From assembly GCA_903832165.1 (NCBI GenBank), contig CAILAQ010000247.1, forward strand, positions 1 to 14,010: DNA of 14,010 nucleotides, written 5' to 3'. The notes beneath the pieces were generated by a model that worked only from the letters and a program-made list of their open reading frames with translations, searched no databases and was not told the DNA's origin. Positions 1-6,652 of the stretch are shown here, piece after piece; positions within the stretch are counted from its first letter, which is position 1, and each line of letters opens with the position of its first letter. The translations under genes and the position numbers were made by a program. The DNA comes from an uncultured Bacteroidota bacterium (lineage in GTDB: Bacteria; Bacteroidota; Bacteroidia; Bacteroidales; UBA12481).

Positions 1-539
1 CGAGATACGGCAAAAGGAAAGCCCCCTTTTGAAATATTTTTTTGTCTGATTTGTCCTGCAAAATCATACAATCCACCAAACAAATAAGCGTGTATTTGTT
101 GCAAACCTTTGGTTGTGCCAACTTCAATGTTGTTGATAAAAGAACTTTCAAATAGTGCATACGCTTTTGTTTTGCTTTTTCCGTCAATGCTTTCATCGCT
201 GAATGTAAACCAATCTATAAATCGGTTTGCCTTTTTGCCCGGGAATTCTTTGCCTAAGGCAATAATGCCGGTGTAATCCAACATATCGGCTAAACGCTTT
301 TTGCCGTCCGGCGCAAGGAATTTCAACTGGGTAGTAGCACTAACCACTTGGCTGTTTTCTTTCTTCAACTTGGCTTTAAGATATTTCCAATAGTTGCGGG
401 TTTTGGTGTAATCGTCTTGGTCGGTAAGTACAGCTACAATATCCAATACCGAAAACCACCACTTGGCGTTTTCTTCGTCCCAAAGGGCACGTACTTCGCG
501 GTCGTCAAAGAAACGTATGGATATTTTGGCGTTACTCAT
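1..539 (-). CDS. BRO-N domain / Fic family protein, 3' part cut off by the window edge
   Basis: An open frame read on the minus strand from an ATG at 539 runs off the left edge after 179 codons with no stop. Residues ~5-112 resemble the phage antirepressor-like BRO-N domain (DinD-type proteins), with WWFSVLDIVAVLTD near residues 27-40. Residues ~113-179 match the start of a Fic domain in the architecture usual for such fusions: KAYALFESSFIN, then GLQQIHAYLFGGLYDFAGQI at 145-164 and NISKGGFPFA. Fic proteins usually transfer AMP from ATP to hydroxyl side chains of target proteins. The diagnostic HPFxxGNGR motif would lie beyond the edge, so activity cannot be judged. BRO-N/Fic fusions are known in bacterial accessory regions. 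The gene follows the YhcG-type nuclease by 102 nt on the same strand, which suggests a shared accessory module. Family assignment is confident; role and completeness are not. Confidence 0.85.
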   Translation of the reverse strand, partial: MSNAKISIRFFDDREVRALWDEENAKWWFSVLDIVAVLTDQDDYTKTRNYWKYLKAKLKKENSQVVSATTQLKFLAPDGKKRLADMLDYTGIIALGKEFPGKKANRFIDWFTFSDESIDGKSKTKAYALFESSFINNIEVGTTKGLQQIHAYLFGGLYDFAGQIRQKNISKGGFPFAVS

Positions 540-605
540 AATTTTAATGTTTTATTTTCTATCACTCTGTGCGCTGGCCTCAAGGATTGCGCGAACGATC
601 CAAAT

Positions 606-641
606 AGGTAAGCATAGGGAATAGCGGTTTGTTACCGACAG
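606..641. repeat. Copy A of a ~36-bp imperfect repeat flanking the nuclease gene
   Basis: This stretch abuts the nuclease stop codon. It aligns with 1728-1762 over 36 columns with 26 identities and one gap, by hand count. The best-kept blocks are AGGT, AGCATA and TTGTTA. Both copies lie just downstream of a minus-strand stop codon (of the nuclease here and of the propeller gene for copy B). They could be cassette borders, remnants of a recombination site, or chance similarity. Confidence 0.4.
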
Positions 642-1652
642 TTATTTTTCAATAATTTCTTTCACCTTGTTTTTCAATTGTTCAATATCTGGCATATAGA
701 GTTGGTATTTTGAAACAATCAATTTTGATTTATCATTTAGCATCGCATATTCAACCATAATATCATCTTTTTCTTCTGATAAAATGAGACCTATAGGCTC
801 ATTGTCTGTTTCTTCGTTTACTTCTTTTGTAAAATATCCCAGATAGAGTTTCATTTGGCCGATATGTTCATGCTCTACTTCACCAATCTTTAAATCTATC
901 AAAACATAGCATTTCAACTTTACATGATAGAATACCAGATCAACGAAATAGTGCCTATTATTTAGGGTTATCCTTTGTTGCCTTCCGATGAAGGCAAACC
1001 CCTTCCCCAGTTCCAAAAGAAACTGCTGTAAATTATTGATTATCGCTTTTTCTATATCGGTTTCGGTATATTGGTAATTTTCAGGAAAATTCATAAACTC
1101 AAACACATGTGGGTTTTTTATAAAATCCTCTTCTGACTTGATGATTTGGCCTTTCTTGGATAGTTCTAAAATTCTGGCCTTGTCTTTCCCAATTGCAAGC
1201 CGGTGAAAGAGGCCGGATTTTTTTTGACGACGTAATTCCCTGATTGTCCAGTTTTCTGTTATGGTTTGTTTTTCGTAAAACGCTCTCGCTAAGTCATCGT
1301 CAACTTTTAATAATTCGTAATAGTGTGACCAACTCAATTTGTGTGACAATGTCTCACAAATTGGATATTTGTTATATAACAGCCTCATATAGTTAAGATT
1401 ACTCCTGCTAAAACCTTGCCCAAACCGCAGCGAAAGATCCTTTGCTAAGTTTTCCAGGAGTTGTTTTCCATACTCGGCTTTAAGCTTTCCGCCTTGCTCA
1501 AATTCAATAATGTCTTTCCCAATTTGCCAGTAAGCATGGAGCATTTGAGTATTTACAGCCGAGATGATTTTGCTTTTTGCAGATTGGTAGGTATTGCCAA
1601 TCCTTTCAATTAACCCTTGATAATCAATATTCTTCTTTAGATCAGCCATCAT
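642..1652 (-). CDS. DUF1016 / YhcG-type PDDEXK nuclease
   Basis: This 336-residue protein matches the YhcG family in length and layout. An N-terminal DUF1016 helical domain covers residues ~8-140, including GQGFSRSNLNYMRLLY and ETLSHKLSWSHYYELLKVD. A PDDEXK nuclease domain follows at ~170-336. Its visible core is E201 in a helix, D238 in YFVDLVFYH, then D253 and K255 in YVLIDLKIG, followed by HIGQMKLYLGYF. The DLK in place of ExK is normal for this family. Family members are predicted DNA nucleases of poorly known role, often near mobile or defence genes. No methylase or other restriction subunit is adjacent. Start choice: two ATG codons in tandem (1652 and 1649) fit the family's usual N-terminus better than a TTG at 1658. 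There is no clear Shine-Dalgarno sequence, which is normal in Bacteroidota. A palindrome lies about 12 nt upstream and a related one lies inside the gene. Confidence 0.92.
   Translation of the reverse strand: MMADLKKNIDYQGLIERIGNTYQSAKSKIISAVNTQMLHAYWQIGKDIIEFEQGGKLKAEYGKQLLENLAKDLSLRFGQGFSRSNLNYMRLLYNKYPICETLSHKLSWSHYYELLKVDDDLARAFYEKQTITENWTIRELRRQKKSGLFHRLAIGKDKARILELSKKGQIIKSEEDFIKNPHVFEFMNFPENYQYTETDIEKAIINNLQQFLLELGKGFAFIGRQQRITLNNRHYFVDLVFYHVKLKCYVLIDLKIGEVEHEHIGQMKLYLGYFTKEVNEETDNEPIGLILSEEKDDIMVEYAMLNDKSKLIVSKYQLYMPDIEQLKNKVKEIIEK
1335..1363. repeat. 29-bp near-perfect palindrome inside the nuclease coding sequence
   Basis: The outer arms are CAATTTGTG (1335-1343) and CACAAATTG (1355-1363), which are exact reverse complements. 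The centre, T GACA A TGTC T, is again symmetric about position 1349. Thirteen of fourteen pairs match; only 1344/1354 fails. It encodes the family-conserved stretch around ETLSHKLSW, so coding constraint explains part of the sequence but not the symmetry. In the transcript it could form a strong hairpin. It shares its core with the palindrome at 1664-1678. Confidence 0.6.
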
Positions 1653-1663
1653 TTTCAAATTTG

Positions 1664-1678
1664 TGTGGCACTGTCACA
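1664..1678. promoter_or_regulatory. Operator-like palindrome upstream of the nuclease start
   Basis: TGTGGCACTGTCACA is a 15-bp dyad centred on 1671, with six of seven base pairs complementary. It ends 11 nt before the ATG at 1652, so it would sit in the 5' leader or over the promoter of the nuclease gene. A near copy of the surrounding ~22 nt recurs inside the gene at about 1336-1357, with 19 of 22 positions equal. Position and symmetry suggest a dimeric DNA-binding protein, possibly autoregulation or a recognition site of the nuclease. No regulator has been shown to bind it. Confidence 0.4.
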
Positions 1679-1727
1679 CGTATTGTTCAACTAAGATACT
1701 GCAAATTACATGAGCGATGTTTCAAGC

Positions 1728-1762
1728 AGGTAGCATAAGGTTTACAGGCTTGTTATCGGTAG
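1728..1762. repeat. Copy B of the ~36-bp imperfect repeat flanking the nuclease gene
   Basis: This copy has the same orientation as copy A at 606-641, with 26 of 36 aligned columns identical including AGCATA and TTGTTA. It lies 20 nt downstream of the propeller gene's stop and upstream of the nuclease gene, so the two copies bracket the nuclease gene as direct repeats. Confidence 0.4.
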
Positions 1763-1782
1763 ATTATTTCGTTTCTCGGGTT

Positions 1783-2982
1783 CTATTTCACTGTAAAGAT
1801 GCGGACAATAGGATTATCCTCTGGATCCATATTTCTAAACATTTCAATCAATTGTTCTCTTTTCTCTGGATGAGTAATGTCAAATTCAAGCTGCTCTTTT
1901 TCAATAGCTTCCTGTAGGTCGATGATATTCAACACCTCTGCTATTTTACCTTCCCAAGTATCGACAATTATCACTTCACCAAATCCATCAATATCATTGT
2001 TTATTCCTTGTAAGTCTTCATTAGAAAGAAACTTTGTTTTGGGTTTTTTTGGTCGAAATAGTTGATTTGATTTTATGTTGTATACCAATGGAATACGTTC
2101 TTCTCCCAACTTAGGAAGGTGTGCATAAAGTAAAAAATAATCCCCAATACTTCTTAAATAAAGGATAGAGTTGTATACCCATACACCGGGATTATTAGCT
2201 ATGTAGAAGGTCGGTGTATGATTTTCCCCTAAGTTGATTTTAAATAGGGCCGAGAGTCCGTCTTCATGATGCCTATAGACTGTATCATAATAGAATTCTT
2301 GCAAAAATAACTCACCATTGTCGATCCAGTAATTTGAGAATCCGGTTCGATTTCCTTTTGCAATACTCTCGTTGGTAATGTAATGGTATTGTTTTTTCTC
2401 TTGAAACGTACTGTCGAGAATTCTAACTAATGGAAAATCTACAACTTGTTGATCAGGTCTTCCAAGTACCACCTGAATATCACACTCTCTATTGAAGAAA
2501 ACTTTTTGGAATGCACGTTTGTAATGTGTTGAATAGTTGAACTCATCCAGATATTTACCTTCAATCGAGTAGACCAGGATTTTTTTTGAGTTCTCATCGT
2601 GAACAAGGATTTTAGGATCTTTGGGGTGAAAATAGACATCCTGAAAACCTAGAAATTCACCAGGCCCTTTACCTTGTCTTCCAATAATTCGTATAAATTT
2701 ACCACTGGAATCAAACAATATCAGGCGATTCTCCCGGACAGCTTTTATCAAAATGTATTGGTTATGGATGATTGGTATACCAAGGGAAAAATGTGCGTTT
2801 GGAAGGGTTTCTAACTTAACATAGCTAACATCAGACACAATTTCACTGAGTTTAAAATCTCTAACATTTTGATAACCTTTCAAAATATCTATTTCAACAA
2901 TTTCTCTTTTTTTGTCCGATAAAGTTGTGCATGTAGCTGTAAAAAAGCAGAGTACAATAACAAGGATGATTTTTGATTTCAT
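1783..2982 (-). CDS. Six-bladed beta-propeller lipoprotein, function unknown
   Basis: This 399-residue protein begins with a hydrophobic segment (residues ~4-17) ending in a cysteine at 18. That suggests lipoprotein export, although FTATC is a weak lipobox because of the threonine before the cysteine. The body looks like the six-bladed beta-propeller family of Bacteroidota (BF3164/DUF4934-like). Marks are the early VSYVKLET strand at 53-59, FDSSGKFIRIIGRQGKGPGEF at ~90-110 with the hallmark GKGPGEF, and repeated blade-like strands. Such proteins are abundant in Bacteroidota, often next to transport or signalling genes, and their ligands are unknown. The gene lies between the sulfatase (193 nt upstream) and the nuclease (130 nt downstream), all on the same strand. 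Its low GC resembles the nuclease side more than the glycan operon. No enzymatic motif is visible. The ATG at 2982 is chosen because it gives the full signal segment. Confidence 0.8.
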   Translation of the reverse strand: MKSKIILVIVLCFFTATCTTLSDKKREIVEIDILKGYQNVRDFKLSEIVSDVSYVKLETLPNAHFSLGIPIIHNQYILIKAVRENRLILFDSSGKFIRIIGRQGKGPGEFLGFQDVYFHPKDPKILVHDENSKKILVYSIEGKYLDEFNYSTHYKRAFQKVFFNRECDIQVVLGRPDQQVVDFPLVRILDSTFQEKKQYHYITNESIAKGNRTGFSNYWIDNGELFLQEFYYDTVYRHHEDGLSALFKINLGENHTPTFYIANNPGVWVYNSILYLRSIGDYFLLYAHLPKLGEERIPLVYNIKSNQLFRPKKPKTKFLSNEDLQGINNDIDGFGEVIIVDTWEGKIAEVLNIIDLQEAIEKEQLEFDITHPEKREQLIEMFRNMDPEDNPIVRIFTVK

Positions 2983-3009
2983 ATTTCTAATATTTCCGCT
3001 AACGAGTCA

Positions 3010-3031
3010 ATACCCGAAAGCTTTCGGGTAT
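3010..3031. repeat. Perfect 22-bp palindrome between sulfatase and propeller genes
   Basis: The arms ATACCCGAAAG and CTTTCGGGTAT are exact reverse complements with no loop base between them, so a transcript hairpin must open a few central pairs. No run of U follows on either strand, so it is a poor intrinsic terminator by the classical model. It could end the sulfatase operon, act as an operator in the propeller leader, or be a dispersed intergenic palindrome. It ends 27 nt before the propeller ATG. Confidence 0.65.
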
Positions 3032-3033
3032 CT

Positions 3034-3066
3034 GAAATATAGCAGTCCTGGTTATCATTTTGTAAA
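3034..3066 (-). promoter_or_regulatory. Possible Bacteroidota-type promoter for the propeller gene
   Basis: On the minus strand TATATTTC (3041-3034) differs by one base from the Bacteroidota -7 consensus TAnnTTTG. TTTA (3066-3063) lies 21 nt upstream in the position of the -33 TTTG element. The predicted start would fall within the palindrome at 3010-3031, which would then act as an operator or 5' hairpin. The match is by eye only and such AT-rich matches are common. Confidence 0.3.
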
Positions 3067-3175
3067 TCAGTGTTTAAATTTTCAAAACGAAATTTACTTA
3101 ATCTTCTGAAACAACAACAAGTGGTGCAAATCTGAGTGGTTTTGGCTCATTCTGCCATTTCTGCGGAGGCGGTAA

Positions 3176-4705
3176 CTATTTCAATGCACTGTGTCCTTCT
3201 ACTTTGCTCTTTTCCAGCAGGGCCTTCAGTTCGCTTACGATCTCCGGATGTTTGAAATAGAGATTCACGGTTTCTCCGGGATCGGTTTCGAGGTTGTAAA
3301 GCTGGCCCGGGGCATCCGGCGCATTGTCGGGCAGGGCGAAAGGTTTCAGCTCAGGATTGTTGTAATTGTTACCGCCTGAGCCCTTATGGTCCAGGTACTT
3401 CCAGGGCCCCTTTCGGATGGCTAATGCCAGGCTGATGGTCTGGTGCAGGGTGTATGGTCGGACGGTTCCGCCACTCTCTTTTCCGAGCATCAGGGGAAGA
3501 ATATCGAAGCTGTCCTGGGCAGAGCTGTCCGGCAGCGCAGCGCCGGTTATGGAAGCACAGGTTGCCATGATATCGGTGAGGCAGACTGTCTGGTCACTAG
3601 TGCTGCCAGCGGCGATTTTTCCCGGCCAGCGAACGATGAGGGGCACACGGTGTCCGCCTTCCCACTGATCGCGTTTCACGCCGCGCCATGGCCGTGCACC
3701 GTCATGTCCGTAATCGGCGCGCATGTGTACAACGCTCGTGACTTCCGGACCGTTATCGCTGGAAAACATCACCATGGTGTTATCAGCCATCCCGAGTTGC
3801 TCCAGGGTCTTCATCAGTTCGCCGACAATGTAATCGAGTTCATGGATGAAATCCCCGTGCGGCCCGGCTTTCGTACTGCCCTGAAACTGCTTCGACGCGA
3901 AGGAGGGCAGATGTACCGCATTCATGGAGTGGAAGAGGAAGAAGGGTTTCTCCGGATCCTTTTTTGCGTGTTCCTTGAGAAACTCCCGGCTCTTTTTCAG
4001 GAAGACCATGTCCAGTTCTTCAAGGTCATAATTTGGTGCGATCATGCCGTCGCGGTTATCTTCGGAATAAGGATGTTTGGGCAGATTCGACTTATCGAGC
4101 ATCCCGGTGGGTGGTACCGGAATGCGGTCGCCATCGATGAAGGCATAGAGAAAATCGGTGGCGGGGCAGCATGCAGTGCCGTAAAACTGGTCGAAACCCC
4201 GATTAATCGGCCCGTCAGGAATCGCGCGCGAATAATCGATCATCTTCACGCCTTCAACGCCTCCTTTGGTGATTCGCTGCCCGTCTTTATCAAAGAAACT
4301 CAGCCCGACATGCCATTTGCCAGTCATCGCTGTGGCATAGCCCTGGTTGCGCAGCATCTGCGGCAATGTCAGCTGATCCTCTTTGATGAGACAAGGCCCT
4401 CCAACACCGGCAAAAACACCTTTATACGGAATGCGGAAGGCCATCCGACCGGTCAGCAGGCTATACCGGCTGGGTGTGCTAACCGTTGACGGAGAATGAG
4501 CGTCGGTGAACCGGATTCCCTGGCGTGCCAGCCGATCGAGATTCGGCGTGGCGACTTTTGATTCCGAATTGTAGCAGCCGACATCGCCATAGCCAAGGTC
4601 ATCAGCAAGGATGATTATAATGTTGGGTTTCGCCTGCTTCGGCGTATCAGCTGCCTGAGAAGCCAATGGGGTGAGCAGGAGGGTGGTGAGGAGGGTTGAT
4701 TTCAT
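3176..4705 (-). CDS. Secreted serine-type sulfatase (S1 family)
   Basis: This 509-residue protein has the full S1 sulfatase (alkaline phosphatase superfamily) layout. A signal peptide of ~18-19 residues ends SQAA. Metal ligands D35-D36 lie in ILADDLGYGD. The activation motif S76-T-P-S-R80 is followed by T85-G86. GKWHVG (K130, H132), H265, D317-N318 in SSDNGPE and K344 in RGVKRDQWEGG are all in place. Position 76 is serine rather than cysteine, so maturation to formylglycine would need an anaerobic radical-SAM maturase (anSME), which is not in the window. Sulfatases of this type remove sulfate esters from carbohydrates in the periplasm. The substrate subfamily cannot be told by eye. Its start is 9 nt after the protease stop, so it is very probably the last gene of the glycan operon. 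No T9SS tag is present, and its end at EGHSALK looks intact. Confidence 0.95.
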   Translation of the reverse strand: MKSTLLTTLLLTPLASQAADTPKQAKPNIIIILADDLGYGDVGCYNSESKVATPNLDRLARQGIRFTDAHSPSTVSTPSRYSLLTGRMAFRIPYKGVFAGVGGPCLIKEDQLTLPQMLRNQGYATAMTGKWHVGLSFFDKDGQRITKGGVEGVKMIDYSRAIPDGPINRGFDQFYGTACCPATDFLYAFIDGDRIPVPPTGMLDKSNLPKHPYSEDNRDGMIAPNYDLEELDMVFLKKSREFLKEHAKKDPEKPFFLFHSMNAVHLPSFASKQFQGSTKAGPHGDFIHELDYIVGELMKTLEQLGMADNTMVMFSSDNGPEVTSVVHMRADYGHDGARPWRGVKRDQWEGGHRVPLIVRWPGKIAAGSTSDQTVCLTDIMATCASITGAALPDSSAQDSFDILPLMLGKESGGTVRPYTLHQTISLALAIRKGPWKYLDHKGSGGNNYNNPELKPFALPDNAPDAPGQLYNLETDPGETVNLYFKHPEIVSELKALLEKSKVEGHSALK

Positions 4706-4714
4706 CGAAGTAAA

Positions 4715-6652
4715 TTAATCTTTTATGAATTTTCCAACTTCAATTTGCCCCGTTGTTTTTACTTTGATCAGATATAATCCGCGAGGTAAATCTGATACTT
4801 CTATTTTTGCCGCGCCTGTAATCGTATTTGTTATCAATAGGTTGCCATTCAAACTGTATATCTCAACAACGGTTTCACGTAAACCTGATGTTTGAACATT
4901 CAGTACATCGGTTACCGGATTGGGATACAGGGAAAGGTTAGTAGCGCTTAGTTCACTATCCGTTATGAGCGACGGCAATTTTGAACCCCGTAAATTGATC
5001 TCCGCGATGGAAGTTCTGACATCTGTCTGAGTACCATCACCCAACCAGGAATTGATGGCTGAAAATTTCAGATATCGACCTGTACTATTGGCAAACAGCA
5101 CGTATTGAGTGAGATCTGTGTAGAAAAAGGTACCTGTTGCAACCGCAGTTCCCCAGTTAAGCCCATCGGTGCTTACATAAACTTTATAATCAGCTACCCG
5201 TCCCTCCCACGGGGCAATGGTATTTGTATTCGCAGTATAATAGAATTCATTAATCACATAAATCTGGCCCAGATCGATGACCATCTCGTGCGGCCGGGGA
5301 GAAGTATTGCCCCATGGTACATGGTAATAAGTGCTTTTGTCACCGTCGAAAGCTTTTGTCCCCTGATAACCGGATTGTGAAGCAGGGGCCGAAACCAGTC
5401 TCCAATCTGCTTGCGGAATCTCTGGCAATCTAATGGCAGGTTCGGGAATGGTTATCGTAAAGCTGATCTGGTTGGTTCCTACAAACCGGATATCGGTTAC
5501 TTCAATGCCTGATGCCCGGCCATCCCACCATTTGGTATCAGGTTTTGAGGTGGGTGTGAATGACTTTCCGGGAACATAGATATCACCGATATTTCCCCGG
5601 CTGTCGTATAATTTCTCCATCTCAAACTTACCGTCGGCCTGCTCAATGGAATTCCGGTAGTGTTTTAAAGGGGTCATATCTGACAGCCGGTTGGAGGTGT
5701 AAACTTTAGAATCGGTATGCCAGATCAATAATCCAAGAGTAGCAGGAAAAAGGGAATTTCCTGTCGTCGACTTTTTACGTGCCTCGATGGTAAAGTATTC
5801 GTAAGGGTCGTATGGATTTCGCAAAACAACCACGCTGTCCCCGTCGGCGGTCAATGTTACCGTGGTGGTTCCTGATTGGGGCTCTACCACCATGCCCCAT
5901 TTATATTGTGCTTGAAAAGGTGCGCCAAGGGGTTCAACATCGGGCAGGCCTCCCGACATCAGGCAGTAAAAACCGGTCCCGCTGGAATGGGCAGCGCCGT
6001 CATCTGTATCATAAGTATCAGGAAATCCGAAAATTCCATGACCACTTTCGTGGAGATTCATAAACATATTTACCGGCGTGGTATCCCATGGAGATTTAAG
6101 CACTGACCCGTAAATTGTAGTCACTTTAACTCCATTGGAAAGCGTCCAGTTGGGTCCGTGCGTTGCTCCAACACCTTTGGGCCCCCATTTGGAGCTGAGC
6201 ACCATGACCGATGCCAGCCCGCCCTTCGATAGCTTATCGAAACTATCGTCGGTGATACTTAGTGAACGCCAGTTATACTGCGGATTATGCGCAACGATCC
6301 ATTCGAGAGCATCTTTCCAGAGCAGGATTCCCTCTTGCCAGGTAATTGATTCATAATAGGTTGATGGCTGGGGGGCCGTGTAGAAAAATATATCATGGGT
6401 AAAGTCCACATTTCTTCTGGATTGCTCATACCAGTATTTTCTGAAACTCCGGGTGGCTCCTGTTTCCTGATAAGTCACGCCATTGAGGAGGCTGTCGAGC
6501 CGGGCGGGTGTTACCGATGCAGGCACATCCGGATAATCAATATAGATGGCAATTCCCTTATATTTTGTGTGAGCATCGGTCTGGCTGAAAGCCTCACGGG
6601 GGATTGCGAGGAAAAGCAGTACTGGGAGAATCAGAAAATAGATGTGTTTCAT
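4715..6652 (-). CDS. Secreted M6-type metalloprotease with CBM32-like domain and T9SS sorting tag
   Basis: This 645-residue protein has four visible parts. A signal peptide ends near residue 24 (AFSQ). An M6 (InhA-like) peptidase region at ~30-400 carries the zinc motif H201-E-S-G-H205 continuing to GFPD with D212 as likely third ligand, then GTGFYCLMSGG. An F5/8 type C (discoidin, CBM32-like) domain at ~414-556 includes AFDGDKSTYYH, HEMVIDLGQ, YKVYVSTDGLNW and RYLKFSA. A type A T9SS sorting domain at ~570-645 includes SLYPNPVTD and DLPRGLYLIKV. The T9SS tag implies surface display or release outside the cell. The CBM suggests it docks on glycan or glycoprotein, as in mucin-directed proteases. 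It overlaps the upstream fusion gene by one base (TAATG), which implies translational coupling, and it lies 9 nt from the sulfatase. Exact peptide specificity is unknown. Confidence 0.93.
   Translation of the reverse strand: MKHIYFLILPVLLFLAIPREAFSQTDAHTKYKGIAIYIDYPDVPASVTPARLDSLLNGVTYQETGATRSFRKYWYEQSRRNVDFTHDIFFYTAPQPSTYYESITWQEGILLWKDALEWIVAHNPQYNWRSLSITDDSFDKLSKGGLASVMVLSSKWGPKGVGATHGPNWTLSNGVKVTTIYGSVLKSPWDTTPVNMFMNLHESGHGIFGFPDTYDTDDGAAHSSGTGFYCLMSGGLPDVEPLGAPFQAQYKWGMVVEPQSGTTTVTLTADGDSVVVLRNPYDPYEYFTIEARKKSTTGNSLFPATLGLLIWHTDSKVYTSNRLSDMTPLKHYRNSIEQADGKFEMEKLYDSRGNIGDIYVPGKSFTPTSKPDTKWWDGRASGIEVTDIRFVGTNQISFTITIPEPAIRLPEIPQADWRLVSAPASQSGYQGTKAFDGDKSTYYHVPWGNTSPRPHEMVIDLGQIYVINEFYYTANTNTIAPWEGRVADYKVYVSTDGLNWGTAVATGTFFYTDLTQYVLFANSTGRYLKFSAINSWLGDGTQTDVRTSIAEINLRGSKLPSLITDSELSATNLSLYPNPVTDVLNVQTSGLRETVVEIYSLNGNLLITNTITGAAKIEVSDLPRGLYLIKVKTTGQIEVGKFIKD

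Noticed and set aside
348..611. Plus-strand open frame of 87 codons
   Set aside because: It lies mostly opposite the BRO-N/Fic gene, whose protein sequence is clearly recognisable on the other strand.
625..637. CGGT/ACCG hairpin after the nuclease gene as a terminator
   Set aside because: It has only four base pairs and no U-run.
606..641. Integron attC site next to the nuclease gene
   Set aside because: TAACAA-like and GTTA-like blocks are present, but I could not lay out both core pairs and a proper stem, and no integrase is in view; kept only as a repeat.
1653..1658. TTG start extending the nuclease protein by two residues
   Set aside because: ATG codons at 1652 and 1649 follow at once and fit the family N-terminus better.
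3443..4489. Plus-strand open frame of 348 codons opposite the sulfatase gene
   Set aside because: It is antisense to a gene with intact sulfatase motifs and has no recognisable domain or signal; GC-rich genes often leave such open antisense frames.
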